A DNA stretch of 13,417 nt from Cyanobacteriota bacterium (lineage in GTDB: Bacteria; Cyanobacteriota; Cyanobacteriia; Phormidesmidales; Phormidesmidaceae): assembly GCA_027483425.1 (NCBI GenBank), contig JAIXUR010000155.1:1-13417 (forward strand), given 5' to 3'. This document shows, one piece after another, positions 1 to 5,572 of the stretch; the stretch's first letter is position 1; each line of letters opens with the position of its first letter. The notes under the pieces are model-generated. The model did no database searches. It was given only the letters and a program-made list of their open reading frames with translations, and had not been told where the DNA came from. Position numbers and translations under genes: made by a program.

Positions 1-55
1 CAACCTGGGCGTTGTCCGGCGCGGGTACAGAGGTCTGCACTTTAATCAGAGGCAT
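1..55 (-). CDS. MIF-family tautomerase, N-terminal fragment (cut by window edge)
   Basis: Only the first 18 codons are inside the window. They read MPLIKVQTSVPAPDNAQV, which matches the start of cyanobacterial macrophage-migration-inhibitory-factor-like proteins (small tautomerase superfamily, roughly 115 residues). In this superfamily the proline after the initiator methionine becomes the N-terminal catalytic base, and that Pro2 is present. The ATG is at 55-53, with no good Shine-Dalgarno sequence in front of it. It lies 136 bp downstream of the flavin reductase-like gene on the same strand, so co-transcription is possible but not shown. The family call rests on a short fragment; the frame and start look firm. 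Confidence 0.65.
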   Translation of the reverse strand, partial: MPLIKVQTSVPAPDNAQV

Positions 56-70
56 AGCGAGCCGTGATGG

Positions 71-133
71 AGTGGATAGGCGAAGGATGGATGGGCGAAG
101 GAGTGGATGGGCGAAGGGGTGGATGGGGGAGGG
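71..133. repeat. Four tandem copies of a 15-16 bp G-rich repeat
   Basis: Copies start at about 71, 87, 102 and 118, with approximate consensus AGTGGATGGGCGAAGG. The last copy is degenerate and passes into a G-rich tail. The array lies between the tautomerase and flavin reductase-like genes. A related pair of direct repeats of CATCTACC sits at 181-196. Read on the plus strand, positions 117-127 can pair with 187-197 over 11 bp (one G.U pair). It resembles the short tandem repeats common in cyanobacterial spacers; no function can be assigned. Confidence 0.7.
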
Positions 134-191
134 AGGGAGCCAATGGGAAAACGCTACAAGGCAACATCAACGCATGTACTCATCTACCCAT

Positions 192-692
192 CTACCCACC
201 ATAGTTCCAGCCGGTGCTTTCCAGCAGGAGGGGTTCGCCTTCACGGTGAATGGCGGCACCCACCACCTCGCCGACAAAGACGGTGTGATCCCCGTGCTCC
301 ACGGCACCGACCACCCGGCACTCCACATAGCCCAGGGTGTCTTTAATCACCGGGCAGCCGGTTTCGGGGGCCGCGTAGAACTCAATATCTTCGAACTTAT
401 TACCCACTCGGCGCAGGGGTTTGAAAAAGTTTTGGGCTAGATCTTTCTGACCTGCTTCTAAAAAGCTGAGGGCAAATACCCCGCTGGCTTTGACCATGGC
501 GTGGGAGGTGGAATCGTTTTTGACACAGTTCACTACCAGAGGCGGCTGAAAGGAGGCCTGCATCACCCAACTCGCCGTAAAACCGTTTAGGTTGTCGCCA
601 TCCTTGACGCCACAGATGTAGAGACCGTGGGGAATTTTGCGCAAAAGCGTCTTTTTAGCCTGTTCGTCTAACACGCTATACCTGGAGAACAT
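192..692 (-). CDS. Flavin reductase-like domain protein
   Basis: A 166-residue stand-alone flavin reductase-like (FMN-binding split barrel) protein. The segment GLYICGVKDGDNLNGFTASW (23-42) followed by VMQASFQPPLVVNCV (43-57) is the typical signature, where the backbone around the TASW and PP segments forms the flavin site. The same domain is found fused to cyanobacterial flavodiiron proteins, but here no diiron/beta-lactamase part is present. Members use NAD(P)H to reduce FMN/FAD or act as FMN-bound oxidoreductases; the substrate cannot be told. I chose the ATG at 692 because homology-like sequence begins just after it; an in-frame ATG at 737 would overlap the peroxiredoxin terminator. A GGTAGAG segment ends just before the ATG. 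It ends 136 bp before the tautomerase gene. Confidence 0.82.
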   Translation of the reverse strand: MFSRYSVLDEQAKKTLLRKIPHGLYICGVKDGDNLNGFTASWVMQASFQPPLVVNCVKNDSTSHAMVKASGVFALSFLEAGQKDLAQNFFKPLRRVGNKFEDIEFYAAPETGCPVIKDTLGYVECRVVGAVEHGDHTVFVGEVVGAAIHREGEPLLLESTGWNYGG

Positions 693-735
693 CTCTACCG
701 CTAGTGTAATACAGCACCGTCTTCTGCCTCCAGAC

Positions 736-762
736 AAAAAAGGCGCACCGCTGTGGTGCGCC
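736..762 (-). terminator. Rho-independent terminator of the peroxiredoxin gene
   Basis: Perfect 8-bp stem GGCGCACC/GGTGCGCC (742-749 with 755-762) with a 5-nt loop. Read on the minus strand it is followed by six T (complement of A at 736-741). It starts 26 bp past the peroxiredoxin stop and separates that gene from the flavin reductase-like gene. The plus-strand side has no T-run, so it works in one direction. Confidence 0.9.
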
Positions 763-787
763 CAGGATGGTGTGTGAAACCTAGAGC

Positions 788-1423
788 CTATTTGTTGGGC
801 TGAGGTGTCATGCGTAGGTAGGGCTTGATTTCGGTGACCCCTTTGGGGAAGCGCTGACGAGCTTCATCGGTGGGGATGCTGGGAACCACCACCACATCTT
901 CACCATCTTTCCAGTCTACGGGGGTGGCCACGCTGTAGTTGTCGGTCAACTGCAGCGAGTCAATCACGCGCAGAATCTCAGCGAAGTTGCGTCCGGTGCT
1001 GGGCGGATAGGTGATGGTCAAGCGCAGGTTTTTCTTAGGATCAATGACAAACACGCTGCGCACGGTGACCTTAGCGTTGGCGTTGGGGTGAATCATGCCG
1101 TAGAGGTCAGACACTTTTTTGTCGTCGTCGGCAATGATGGGGTAGTTTACCGTCACCCCCTGGGTTTCATTGATATCGCCAATCCAACCCTGGTGGGAAT
1201 CAGCGCTATCGACGCTGAGGGCAATGACTTTAGCACCCCGCTTATCGAACTCGGGCTTGAGCCTGGCCACGCTGCCCAGTTCGGTGGTGCAGACGGGGGT
1301 GTAGTCGGCGGGGTGCGAGAACAGCACCACCCAGCTATCGCCAGCCCAGGTATAAAAATCGATTTCACCCTCGCTGGTCTGCTGGGTAAAGTTAGGAACC
1401 TGATCACCAAGTTGAAGTGCCAT
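788..1423 (-). CDS. 1-Cys peroxiredoxin (Prx6 type)
   Basis: A 211-residue peroxiredoxin that reduces hydrogen peroxide and organic hydroperoxides in the cytosol. The active-site segment HPADYTPVCTTELG gives the Pro38/Thr42/Cys45 arrangement of the family. Cys45 is the only cysteine in the protein, so there is no resolving cysteine, and the long C-terminal part with VVVVPSIPTDEA is typical of the Prx6 (1-Cys) class rather than of 2-Cys AhpC. The length fits the class. The ATG at 1423 is supported by a GGAG about 6 nt upstream and by homology starting at MALQLGD; an in-frame ATG at 1468 is less likely. It ends in a strong terminator (736-762) and a dyad (1528-1542) lies about 105 bp upstream, so it is probably monocistronic. 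The reductant partner is not evident from the neighbours. Confidence 0.93.
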   Translation of the reverse strand: MALQLGDQVPNFTQQTSEGEIDFYTWAGDSWVVLFSHPADYTPVCTTELGSVARLKPEFDKRGAKVIALSVDSADSHQGWIGDINETQGVTVNYPIIADDDKKVSDLYGMIHPNANAKVTVRSVFVIDPKKNLRLTITYPPSTGRNFAEILRVIDSLQLTDNYSVATPVDWKDGEDVVVVPSIPTDEARQRFPKGVTEIKPYLRMTPQPNK

Positions 1424-1527
1424 ATCTAATCTCCGTTTACTCTCGACAGGGGCAAAACCGTTGCTCAACCTTTACTAGCATTCTCCCATAAACCCCGGTA
1501 TCCCGGTCGGAGTTTAGCGGATTATTT

Positions 1528-1542
1528 TAAGATTGTATCTTA
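1528..1542. promoter_or_regulatory. Palindromic operator candidate upstream of peroxiredoxin
   Basis: TAAGAT-TGT-ATCTTA is a perfect 6-bp dyad with a 3-nt spacer in an A/T-rich patch of an otherwise GC-rich spacer. It lies about 105 bp upstream of the peroxiredoxin ATG and just before the AGGAGG of the possible small ORF at 1556. Its size and A/T character resemble Fur/PerR-type operators, but it does not match the classical PerR box closely. Regulator identity is inference. Confidence 0.35.
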
Positions 1543-1555
1543 GGAGGCAGATCCC

Positions 1556-1666
1556 ATGGCGCTGACCCTGGGGTGTTGGTCGGTAGCGATGCCCCTCTGC
1601 CATGGCTGCCCCGACTCTTTTCAGAACCTTGGGGCCATCATTGCCCACAGTACAACCCATAGATAA
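1556..1666 (+). CDS. Possible 36-residue small protein (unconfirmed)
   Basis: An ATG at 1556 is preceded by a full AGGAGG (1542-1547) with an 8-nt spacer, the best ribosome binding site of this spacer. The reading frame gives 36 residues starting MALTLGCWSVAMPLCHGCPD and including a CHGC pair of cysteines, then stops at a TAA that lies inside the left arm of the inverted repeat at 1653-1707. I recognise no family. It is divergent from the peroxiredoxin gene. The good ribosome binding site argues for translation; the lack of recognisable homology and the short length argue for caution, since such an ORF can arise by chance. Confidence 0.25.
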   Translation: MALTLGCWSVAMPLCHGCPDSFQNLGAIIAHSTTHR

Positions 1667-1707
1667 GGCACCTGGAAGCATTTCGCAGGTGCCTTATCTA
1701 TGGGTTG
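1653..1707. repeat. Perfect 22-bp inverted repeat (hairpin or MITE-like element)
   Basis: The arm at 1653-1674 is the exact reverse complement of 1686-1707, separated by 11 nt (GAAGCATTTCG). Within the loop GAA/TTC could extend the pairing past one unpaired base. There is no T-run on either side, so it is not a standard intrinsic terminator, although it lies 58 bp past the stop of the DUF6464-like gene and could act as a transcript-end hairpin. The long perfect arms would also fit a small palindromic mobile element. Confidence 0.8.
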
Positions 1708-1764
1708 CCTAGCCTAGCTCCCAGCAGCACTCGGGGTGAAAGCGCTAGGGAGGAGAAATAGCGC

Positions 1765-2109
1765 TTAAATCTGCCGCTCAAATACTTTTGGAGCGTAGGT
1801 GCTGCAGCCGTCGCAGGGGCCCATGGGGTTCATGGCACAGCGCAGGTAGGGCGATCGCGCATTGAGGTCGCAGGTGATGTCGCCAATCATGTAACCCATG
1901 CCATCGACGTAGTGGAGATCGGCATTGCCGTCGAGCAACTTCAGCATGCTTTGGCCGAGTGCCGTGGGTACGGTGGCCAACTCGTGGCGTTTTTCGTTCT
2001 GGTCAGCTCGCACGCTCAAATACGCAGAAATTACTGCTGGGGCGAGGCCAATGACAAAAATCAAAACGATAACTAGCATGAATCTGCCGGAATAAACTAG
2101 CAAAGTCAT
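1765..2109 (-). CDS. Small membrane protein, DUF6464-like, with four conserved-looking cysteines
   Basis: A 114-residue protein. Residues 10-32 (FMLVIVLIFVIGLAPAVISAYLS) form one N-terminal transmembrane helix or uncleaved signal anchor, followed by a short charged region and a C-terminal part holding Cys80, Cys91, Cys99 and Cys102 in the context CDLNARSPYLRCAMNPMGPC. I associate this cysteine-containing C-terminal pattern with the cyanobacterial DUF6464 family, whose function is unknown; the assignment is from memory. The cysteines could bind a metal or form disulfides, which is inference. I chose the ATG at 2109, just before the membrane segment. An in-frame upstream ATG at 2214 would add 35 Arg-rich residues of non-coding appearance. 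The ribosome binding site is poor (AGG directly before the ATG). Confidence 0.7.
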   Translation of the reverse strand: MTLLVYSGRFMLVIVLIFVIGLAPAVISAYLSVRADQNEKRHELATVPTALGQSMLKLLDGNADLHYVDGMGYMIGDITCDLNARSPYLRCAMNPMGPCDGCSTYAPKVFERQI

Positions 2110-2327
2110 CCTAACCCGATGGATTGCAACTCTGGCTAGCAGCGGCAGGAGATTGGTACGTACCGTAGTGTTCCTTAGTCTTTCGCAATGTTGAGAGCCT
2201 CGCCACCCGCGCAAATCTAAACTGAAGTCTATGGAGACTATTGCAATTCCGCGTGAAGCATAAAAATGCCTAGGGCAAGATGGCTGTCCTACCTGAAAAA
2301 ATCGGCTCGGACGGCTATGCCCCCTGC

Positions 2328-2346
2328 CAGGGTTGACTCAACCCTG
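2328..2346. promoter_or_regulatory. 19-bp perfect palindrome, operator candidate
   Basis: Two 9-bp arms, CAGGGTTGA and TCAACCCTG, around a single central C. The one-base centre makes it a poor RNA hairpin but a good site for a dimeric DNA-binding protein. It lies 219 bp upstream of the DUF6464-like start and about 230 bp upstream of the RNA candidate at 2577. Which transcript it controls, if any, cannot be told. Confidence 0.4.
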
Positions 2347-2576
2347 ATAGACGAAAATACTCTAAGTAAGTTCCCGTCTGTGGATATTTTTGGTAGATTC
2401 GTAGCCAAGTCGCAGCCGAGAACCGTTTTCGCCTCGGTTTTTGACCAAAATAGACTGTTTTTCTCCCCGCCTGAACAAGATCCTGAACTTTCCAGAACTT
2501 TCATGTATTGGCGAATTCTGGCCTGTGGTTGATGATGAACACATCCTGTAGACTCGCGTGTGCTCCAAAGCTAAGA

Positions 2577-2647
2577 CCGGGTAAGGCCAACAGGACATCG
2601 CGGGGGTTCGCTCCTCAGTGATAGTGCCTTACCCGGCTTTTTATTCT
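2577..2647 (+). ncRNA. Structured RNA candidate ending in a terminator
   Basis: An 11-bp perfect stem (CCGGGTAAGGC at 2577-2587 with GCCTTACCCGG at 2626-2636) is followed by CTTTTTATTCTTT, a plus-strand termination signal. The enclosed 38 nt fold further: ATCGC pairs with GTGAT, and inside that GGGGG-TTCG-CTCCT forms a hairpin with a UUCG tetraloop. The next plus-strand gene starts 1.3 kb further on, so this is the end of a free-standing transcript rather than a leader. It could be a small RNA of its own or only the 3' end of a longer one; TAGACT at about 2549-2554 is a weak -10 candidate. I could not match it to Yfr1, 6S, tmRNA, SRP RNA or RNase P RNA. Confidence 0.45.
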
Positions 2648-2773
2648 TTAAACATCTAGCGATACCGCTGGGCTGATGATTTGCAGGCAGTAGCCAAAGG
2701 TTGCCCTAGGGGGCAGCTAGCGCCGCCCAGGGACAGATCAGCTGAGTCAGCCTCTATAGCCCTAGTATTCCCT

Positions 2774-3871
2774 CTATTGATTCAACATGACCTGCTGAAT
2801 GACATCTGCCAGCTTGGTGGCGCTGTCGGCAGTCGCTAAGCGTTCGGCGGCGGCGGCCATGGCCGCCAACCGCTGGGGCTGAGTTAGCAGGTCTAGCACC
2901 AAGGTCTGGAGCTGGGCCGCCGATGTCCTGCTCTGGTTGACCATGAGCGCGGCCTGGGCCGTGGTAAAGACCTCTGCATTAACCGTTTGGTGGTCTTCTG
3001 CGGCGTAGGGATAGGGAATCAAAATAGATGGGGTGCGCGAAATAGCCAGCTCGGTCAGGGTACCGGCCCCCGCTCGTCCAATGGCCAGGGTGGCCCGGTG
3101 CATGAGGGCGGCCATGGCCCCAAAAAAGGGCCGATGAATGTACTGAGGATGGCTAAAGCAGTCGACATCGGGGTCGCTGCTGCCGGTTTGATGCACAATC
3201 CAGGCTCCGGCCTCGATCCAGGCAGGGGCGGCGGCTCTCACCAGTTGATTGACGGCTACAGCCCCCTGACTACCGCCCACCACCACAATCAGCGGCACGT
3301 CGTCGGGAATGGCCGGCTCGGTCAAAATGGGTGGCTCTGGGGTCAAAAAGTCGGCCCGCACTGGGGTGCCCACCACGACGGTATCGGCCTTGGGCAGGTA
3401 GGGGCGCGCGGCCTCAAACCCCAGGGCCACAACGGTACACCAGGGCCCCAGCCAGCGGGTGACCTTGCCGGGCAGGGCGTTAGATTCGTGCAGCACCGCA
3501 GGCAACCCCAGCGATCGCGCCGCGACGATGGCCGGAGCAGCAATATAGCCGCCGGTGGTAAACACCCCGTCAAACCGCCCCCGCTGCAACAGCTGCCGCA
3601 CCTGGACGATGGCTTGGCCAAACTGCCCCAGCTGCTTCAGGGTGCCCCAGCCTGGCTTGCCCTGCAACCCTCCCATGCGGACGGTATGCAGCGGAAAGTG
3701 ATCGGGGACGAGGGTGGTTTCCAAGCGATCGGGAACCCCCAACCATTCAATGGCATAGCCATCGTTGAGCAGAGCTTCGGCGGTGGCGATCGCCGGAAAC
3801 AAATGCCCACCCGTGCCGCTAGCGGCCACCAGTAGCCGGGGCGATACAGCTTGGGTTGAGGTCTGTGGCAA
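2774..3871 (-). CDS. murG: MurG: UDP-GlcNAc:undecaprenyl-PP-MurNAc-pentapeptide GlcNAc transferase
   Basis: A 365-residue glycosyltransferase that adds GlcNAc to lipid I to make lipid II at the inner face of the cytoplasmic membrane, the last cytosolic step of peptidoglycan synthesis. Visible signatures are the N-terminal GTGGH loop (19-23), HESN (128-131), the GGSQGA loop (199-204), GRAGAGTLTE (265-274) and the donor-site segment PYPYAAEDHQ (286-295) followed by Asn298. The length is typical. The start is taken as TTG at 3871, with GAGG 9 nt upstream; the frame has no better ATG near the N-terminus, and homology begins about 11 residues in. It stands apart from other mur/fts genes here. A likely extended -10 element lies at 3903-3911, about 30 bp upstream. 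Confidence 0.96.
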   Translation of the reverse strand: MPQTSTQAVSPRLLVAASGTGGHLFPAIATAEALLNDGYAIEWLGVPDRLETTLVPDHFPLHTVRMGGLQGKPGWGTLKQLGQFGQAIVQVRQLLQRGRFDGVFTTGGYIAAPAIVAARSLGLPAVLHESNALPGKVTRWLGPWCTVVALGFEAARPYLPKADTVVVGTPVRADFLTPEPPILTEPAIPDDVPLIVVVGGSQGAVAVNQLVRAAAPAWIEAGAWIVHQTGSSDPDVDCFSHPQYIHRPFFGAMAALMHRATLAIGRAGAGTLTELAISRTPSILIPYPYAAEDHQTVNAEVFTTAQAALMVNQSRTSAAQLQTLVLDLLTQPQRLAAMAAAAERLATADSATKLADVIQQVMLNQ

Positions 3872-3902
3872 GGAAGCAGCCTCGGCGCTAAAAACGACTC
3901 TA

Positions 3903-3911
3903 ACTATACCA
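3903..3911 (-). promoter_or_regulatory. Extended -10 promoter candidate for murG
   Basis: Read on the minus strand the sequence is TGGTATAGT, an extended -10 (TGN plus TATAGT, 5 of 6 to TATAAT). The start of transcription would fall near 3896, giving a leader of about 25 nt before the murG TTG. A TTGACA further upstream is too close (9 nt) to serve as its -35. The same 122-bp spacer must also hold the promoter of the divergent gene at 3994, where TTGATA at about 3924-3929 is a possible -35. Confidence 0.45.
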
Positions 3912-3993
3912 ACTCCCTGTCAATTGATATAAGGTAGACGGAGTATTTCTGGCGTAGGGCATTAGCGTGGTAAGAGCGACGACAAGGTCAGCA

Positions 3994-4788
3994 ATGAGAC
4001 GGTGGAGCCTGGCGGCAGTGTCAATGGTGGCCTTTGGGGTTAGCGCCGGAGCGATCGCTCCCCCAGCTCGATCCAACCCACCGGCCAATGGCTCCCAGCT
4101 GGCCCAGGCGGTGCCCACCGAGGTGCAGGGCTTGATCACGGGTCTAGAAACAGCGGTCAGCGATCGCAACCTGGATGCGGTCATGGCCTTCTACAGCGAG
4201 AGTTTCGCCAGTGACACGGGCTTTGACTACGCCCAGCTCCGCCAAACCCTCGAAACCCTCTGGCAGCAGTACCCCGACATCACCTACGAGATTGAAGTCT
4301 TAAACTGGCAGGCCGCTGGCCCCGGCAACTATACCCTCGAAACCCGCACTACCGTCAGCGGTACCCAGGTGCGCCCCGATCGCGTCTTGACCCTGAGCGC
4401 CGATGTCACCTCTCGCCAGCGCCTCGAAGCCGGGAAAATTTCCTACCAGGAAACGTTGACCGAAACCAGCCGCCTCGTCTCAGGGACTAATCCACCCACC
4501 CTGCAGGTGCAGCTGCCCCAAACCCTGACCCCAGGTCAAACCTATAGCTTCGACACCATTGTGCTAGAACCGCTGGAGGGACGAGCACTGATGGGCAGCG
4601 CCGTGGACGAGGGGGTAACCGCCGCAGACTTTTTTACCCCCCGGCCCGTGGTTCTTGATCTCCTGACGTCTGGGGGGCTCTATAAGATCGGCACCGCCCC
4701 CGCCGAACCCGACAACCGCTGGCTCTCCACCGTGGTGGTGCGAGAAGACGGTATGGTGGTCGAAACCCGCCGCGTGCGGGTGGAATAG
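3994..4788 (+). CDS. Exported NTF2-like/SnoaL-like protein of unknown role
   Basis: A 264-residue protein. Residues 1-29 (MRRWSLAAVSMVAFGVSAGA, then IAPPARSNP) form a signal peptide with an Arg-rich start and hydrophobic core, so it is probably periplasmic or exported; there is no lipobox cysteine. Residues about 43-155 (EVQGLITGLETAVSDRNLDAVMAFYSES...) look like an NTF2-like alpha+beta barrel, a fold used both by enzymes and by binding proteins; a second beta-rich part follows (about 165-264). The ATG at 3994 has AAGG 6 nt upstream and begins the signal peptide directly; a GTG at 3967 would add nine residues and spoil it. Its stop is only 2 nt before the cupin gene, so the two are almost certainly co-transcribed. 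Substrate unknown. Confidence 0.72.
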   Translation: MRRWSLAAVSMVAFGVSAGAIAPPARSNPPANGSQLAQAVPTEVQGLITGLETAVSDRNLDAVMAFYSESFASDTGFDYAQLRQTLETLWQQYPDITYEIEVLNWQAAGPGNYTLETRTTVSGTQVRPDRVLTLSADVTSRQRLEAGKISYQETLTETSRLVSGTNPPTLQVQLPQTLTPGQTYSFDTIVLEPLEGRALMGSAVDEGVTAADFFTPRPVVLDLLTSGGLYKIGTAPAEPDNRWLSTVVVREDGMVVETRRVRVE

Positions 4789-4790
4789 CC

Positions 4791-5399
4791 GTGGCCAACC
4801 ACAACTGGCTCGTTACCAACGATGGCACCCATCGTTCCTTTGGCAACCCCGAAATTGTCGAGCCAGGGCGCTACTATCGCCTCTATCGTTTTTTGACAGA
4901 GCTAGAAGATATTCTCGAAATCTTCCACGATGACATTGGTCGCCTGGAGGCCATTACTCCCTTGGTGCGCAAACTGCTGGTGAGCTCCTACTGGCTGCAA
5001 ATGGAGCACCGCGACCCCGATCCCCAAACGGGCTGGAGCGTCAATTTTCTCTACCGAGAGCACGAGTTTCCCCTGACGGTGCAGATGGTGGGCTGGTTGC
5101 CGGGGCGAACATCCACTATTCACAACCACGGGAGCTGGGGCATTGTGGCCCTGGTCGGGGGCCAAGAGCGCAACCGACTATGGCGACGCGATCCCCAGCC
5201 TGACCAGCCCGATCGCCTAGAGCTGGTGGATGAGGTGATTCTCAACCCTGGCGATGTGGTGGCGCTGACCGCCAACGCTATCCACAGTGTTGAGGCCCTG
5301 GGCAATGAGCCTACGGTATCCTTTAACCTCTACGGGGTAACGAATTTTAACGATCGCTACGAGTTTGACCTCGAGACCCAGACCGCCAAACGGTTTTGA
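4791..5399 (+). CDS. Cysteine dioxygenase-like cupin protein
   Basis: A 202-residue single-domain cupin of the cysteine dioxygenase type I-like superfamily. Cupin motif 1 is PGRTSTIHNHGSWGIVALVG, giving metal ligands His111 and His113 and a nearby Glu126; motif 2 is NPGDVVALTANAIHSV, giving His165. This 3-His pattern is that of thiol dioxygenases that oxidise cysteine or related thiols with Fe(II) and O2. The true substrate cannot be named, because many members of this family are not cysteine dioxygenases. The start is GTG at 4791, with GGTGGA about 8 nt upstream inside the end of the previous gene. It is the second gene of a pair with the exported NTF2-like protein. No convincing terminator follows. 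Confidence 0.78.
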   Translation: MANHNWLVTNDGTHRSFGNPEIVEPGRYYRLYRFLTELEDILEIFHDDIGRLEAITPLVRKLLVSSYWLQMEHRDPDPQTGWSVNFLYREHEFPLTVQMVGWLPGRTSTIHNHGSWGIVALVGGQERNRLWRRDPQPDQPDRLELVDEVILNPGDVVALTANAIHSVEALGNEPTVSFNLYGVTNFNDRYEFDLETQTAKRF

Positions 5400-5494
5400 G
5401 CGGCTTAGAAACTTGTTGGTTTTTTGGCCCGGTGGATGAAAGATTTGGAAAGTTGGGGTAAACTTCAGCAAACCATGGAAGGGGTGTCTGCTAG

Positions 5495-5508
5495 AGCTAA
5501 TTTTAGCT
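5495..5508. promoter_or_regulatory. Short dyad upstream of the PilP-like gene
   Basis: AGCTAA-TT-TTAGCT, a 6-bp dyad with a 2-nt centre, lies 64 bp upstream of the ATG at 5573 in the 173-bp spacer after the cupin gene. It could be an operator; nothing else supports this. Confidence 0.2.
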
Positions 5509-5572
5509 GCCGTCTGGATATGCCCCAGGCACCGTTCTATCTCCCGTTGCCAACGCCAGGATAAATCGACCC

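Larger units (their letters stand above)
1424..1764. other. Gene-poor spacer with dyad, possible small ORF and inverted repeat
   Basis: This 341-bp spacer lies between the peroxiredoxin start and the end of the DUF6464-like gene, both on the minus strand. It contains the 15-bp dyad at 1528-1542, a possible 36-codon ORF on the plus strand (1556-1666) and the perfect inverted repeat at 1653-1707. No convincing -35/-10 pair for the peroxiredoxin could be picked out by eye. Confidence 0.7.
2110..2773. other. Long gene-poor spacer with palindrome and structured RNA candidate
   Basis: This 664-bp spacer separates the DUF6464-like gene from murG, both on the minus strand. It is richer in A/T than its surroundings. 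It holds a small hairpin AGTCT-ATGG-AGACT (2226-2239), the 19-bp palindrome at 2328-2346, a hairpin CCAGAA/TTCTGG around 2500-2522 and the plus-strand terminator-like structure at 2577-2647. An open frame of 88 codons at 2266-2532 uses AGA/AGG arginine codons unlike the neighbouring genes and has no ribosome binding site, so I do not call it. No terminator with a T-run was seen after murG. Confidence 0.65.

Noticed and set aside
1653..1707. Inverted repeat as an intrinsic terminator
   Set aside because: Neither side has the T-run that such terminators need, so it is listed as an inverted repeat only.
2266..2532. Open frame of 88 codons on the plus strand, followed by a terminator
   Set aside because: There is no ribosome binding site, arginine is mostly AGA/AGG unlike the neighbours, and the translation shows no domain-like pattern. 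The overlapping minus-strand frames are just as poor.
2577..2647. Match to known cyanobacterial RNAs such as Yfr1, 6S, tmRNA or a glutamine riboswitch
   Set aside because: The expected conserved motifs, for example ACTCCTCACAC of Yfr1, are absent; only CTCCTCA is shared.
2987..3835. Open frame of 282 codons opposite murG
   Set aside because: It lies wholly antisense to a clear murG and its Gly/His/Gln-rich translation is typical of a shadow frame in GC-rich DNA.
3900..4184. Open frame of 94 codons on the minus strand in the murG upstream region
   Set aside because: It overlaps the signal peptide and NTF2-like coding region of the clear plus-strand gene and the divergent promoter region.
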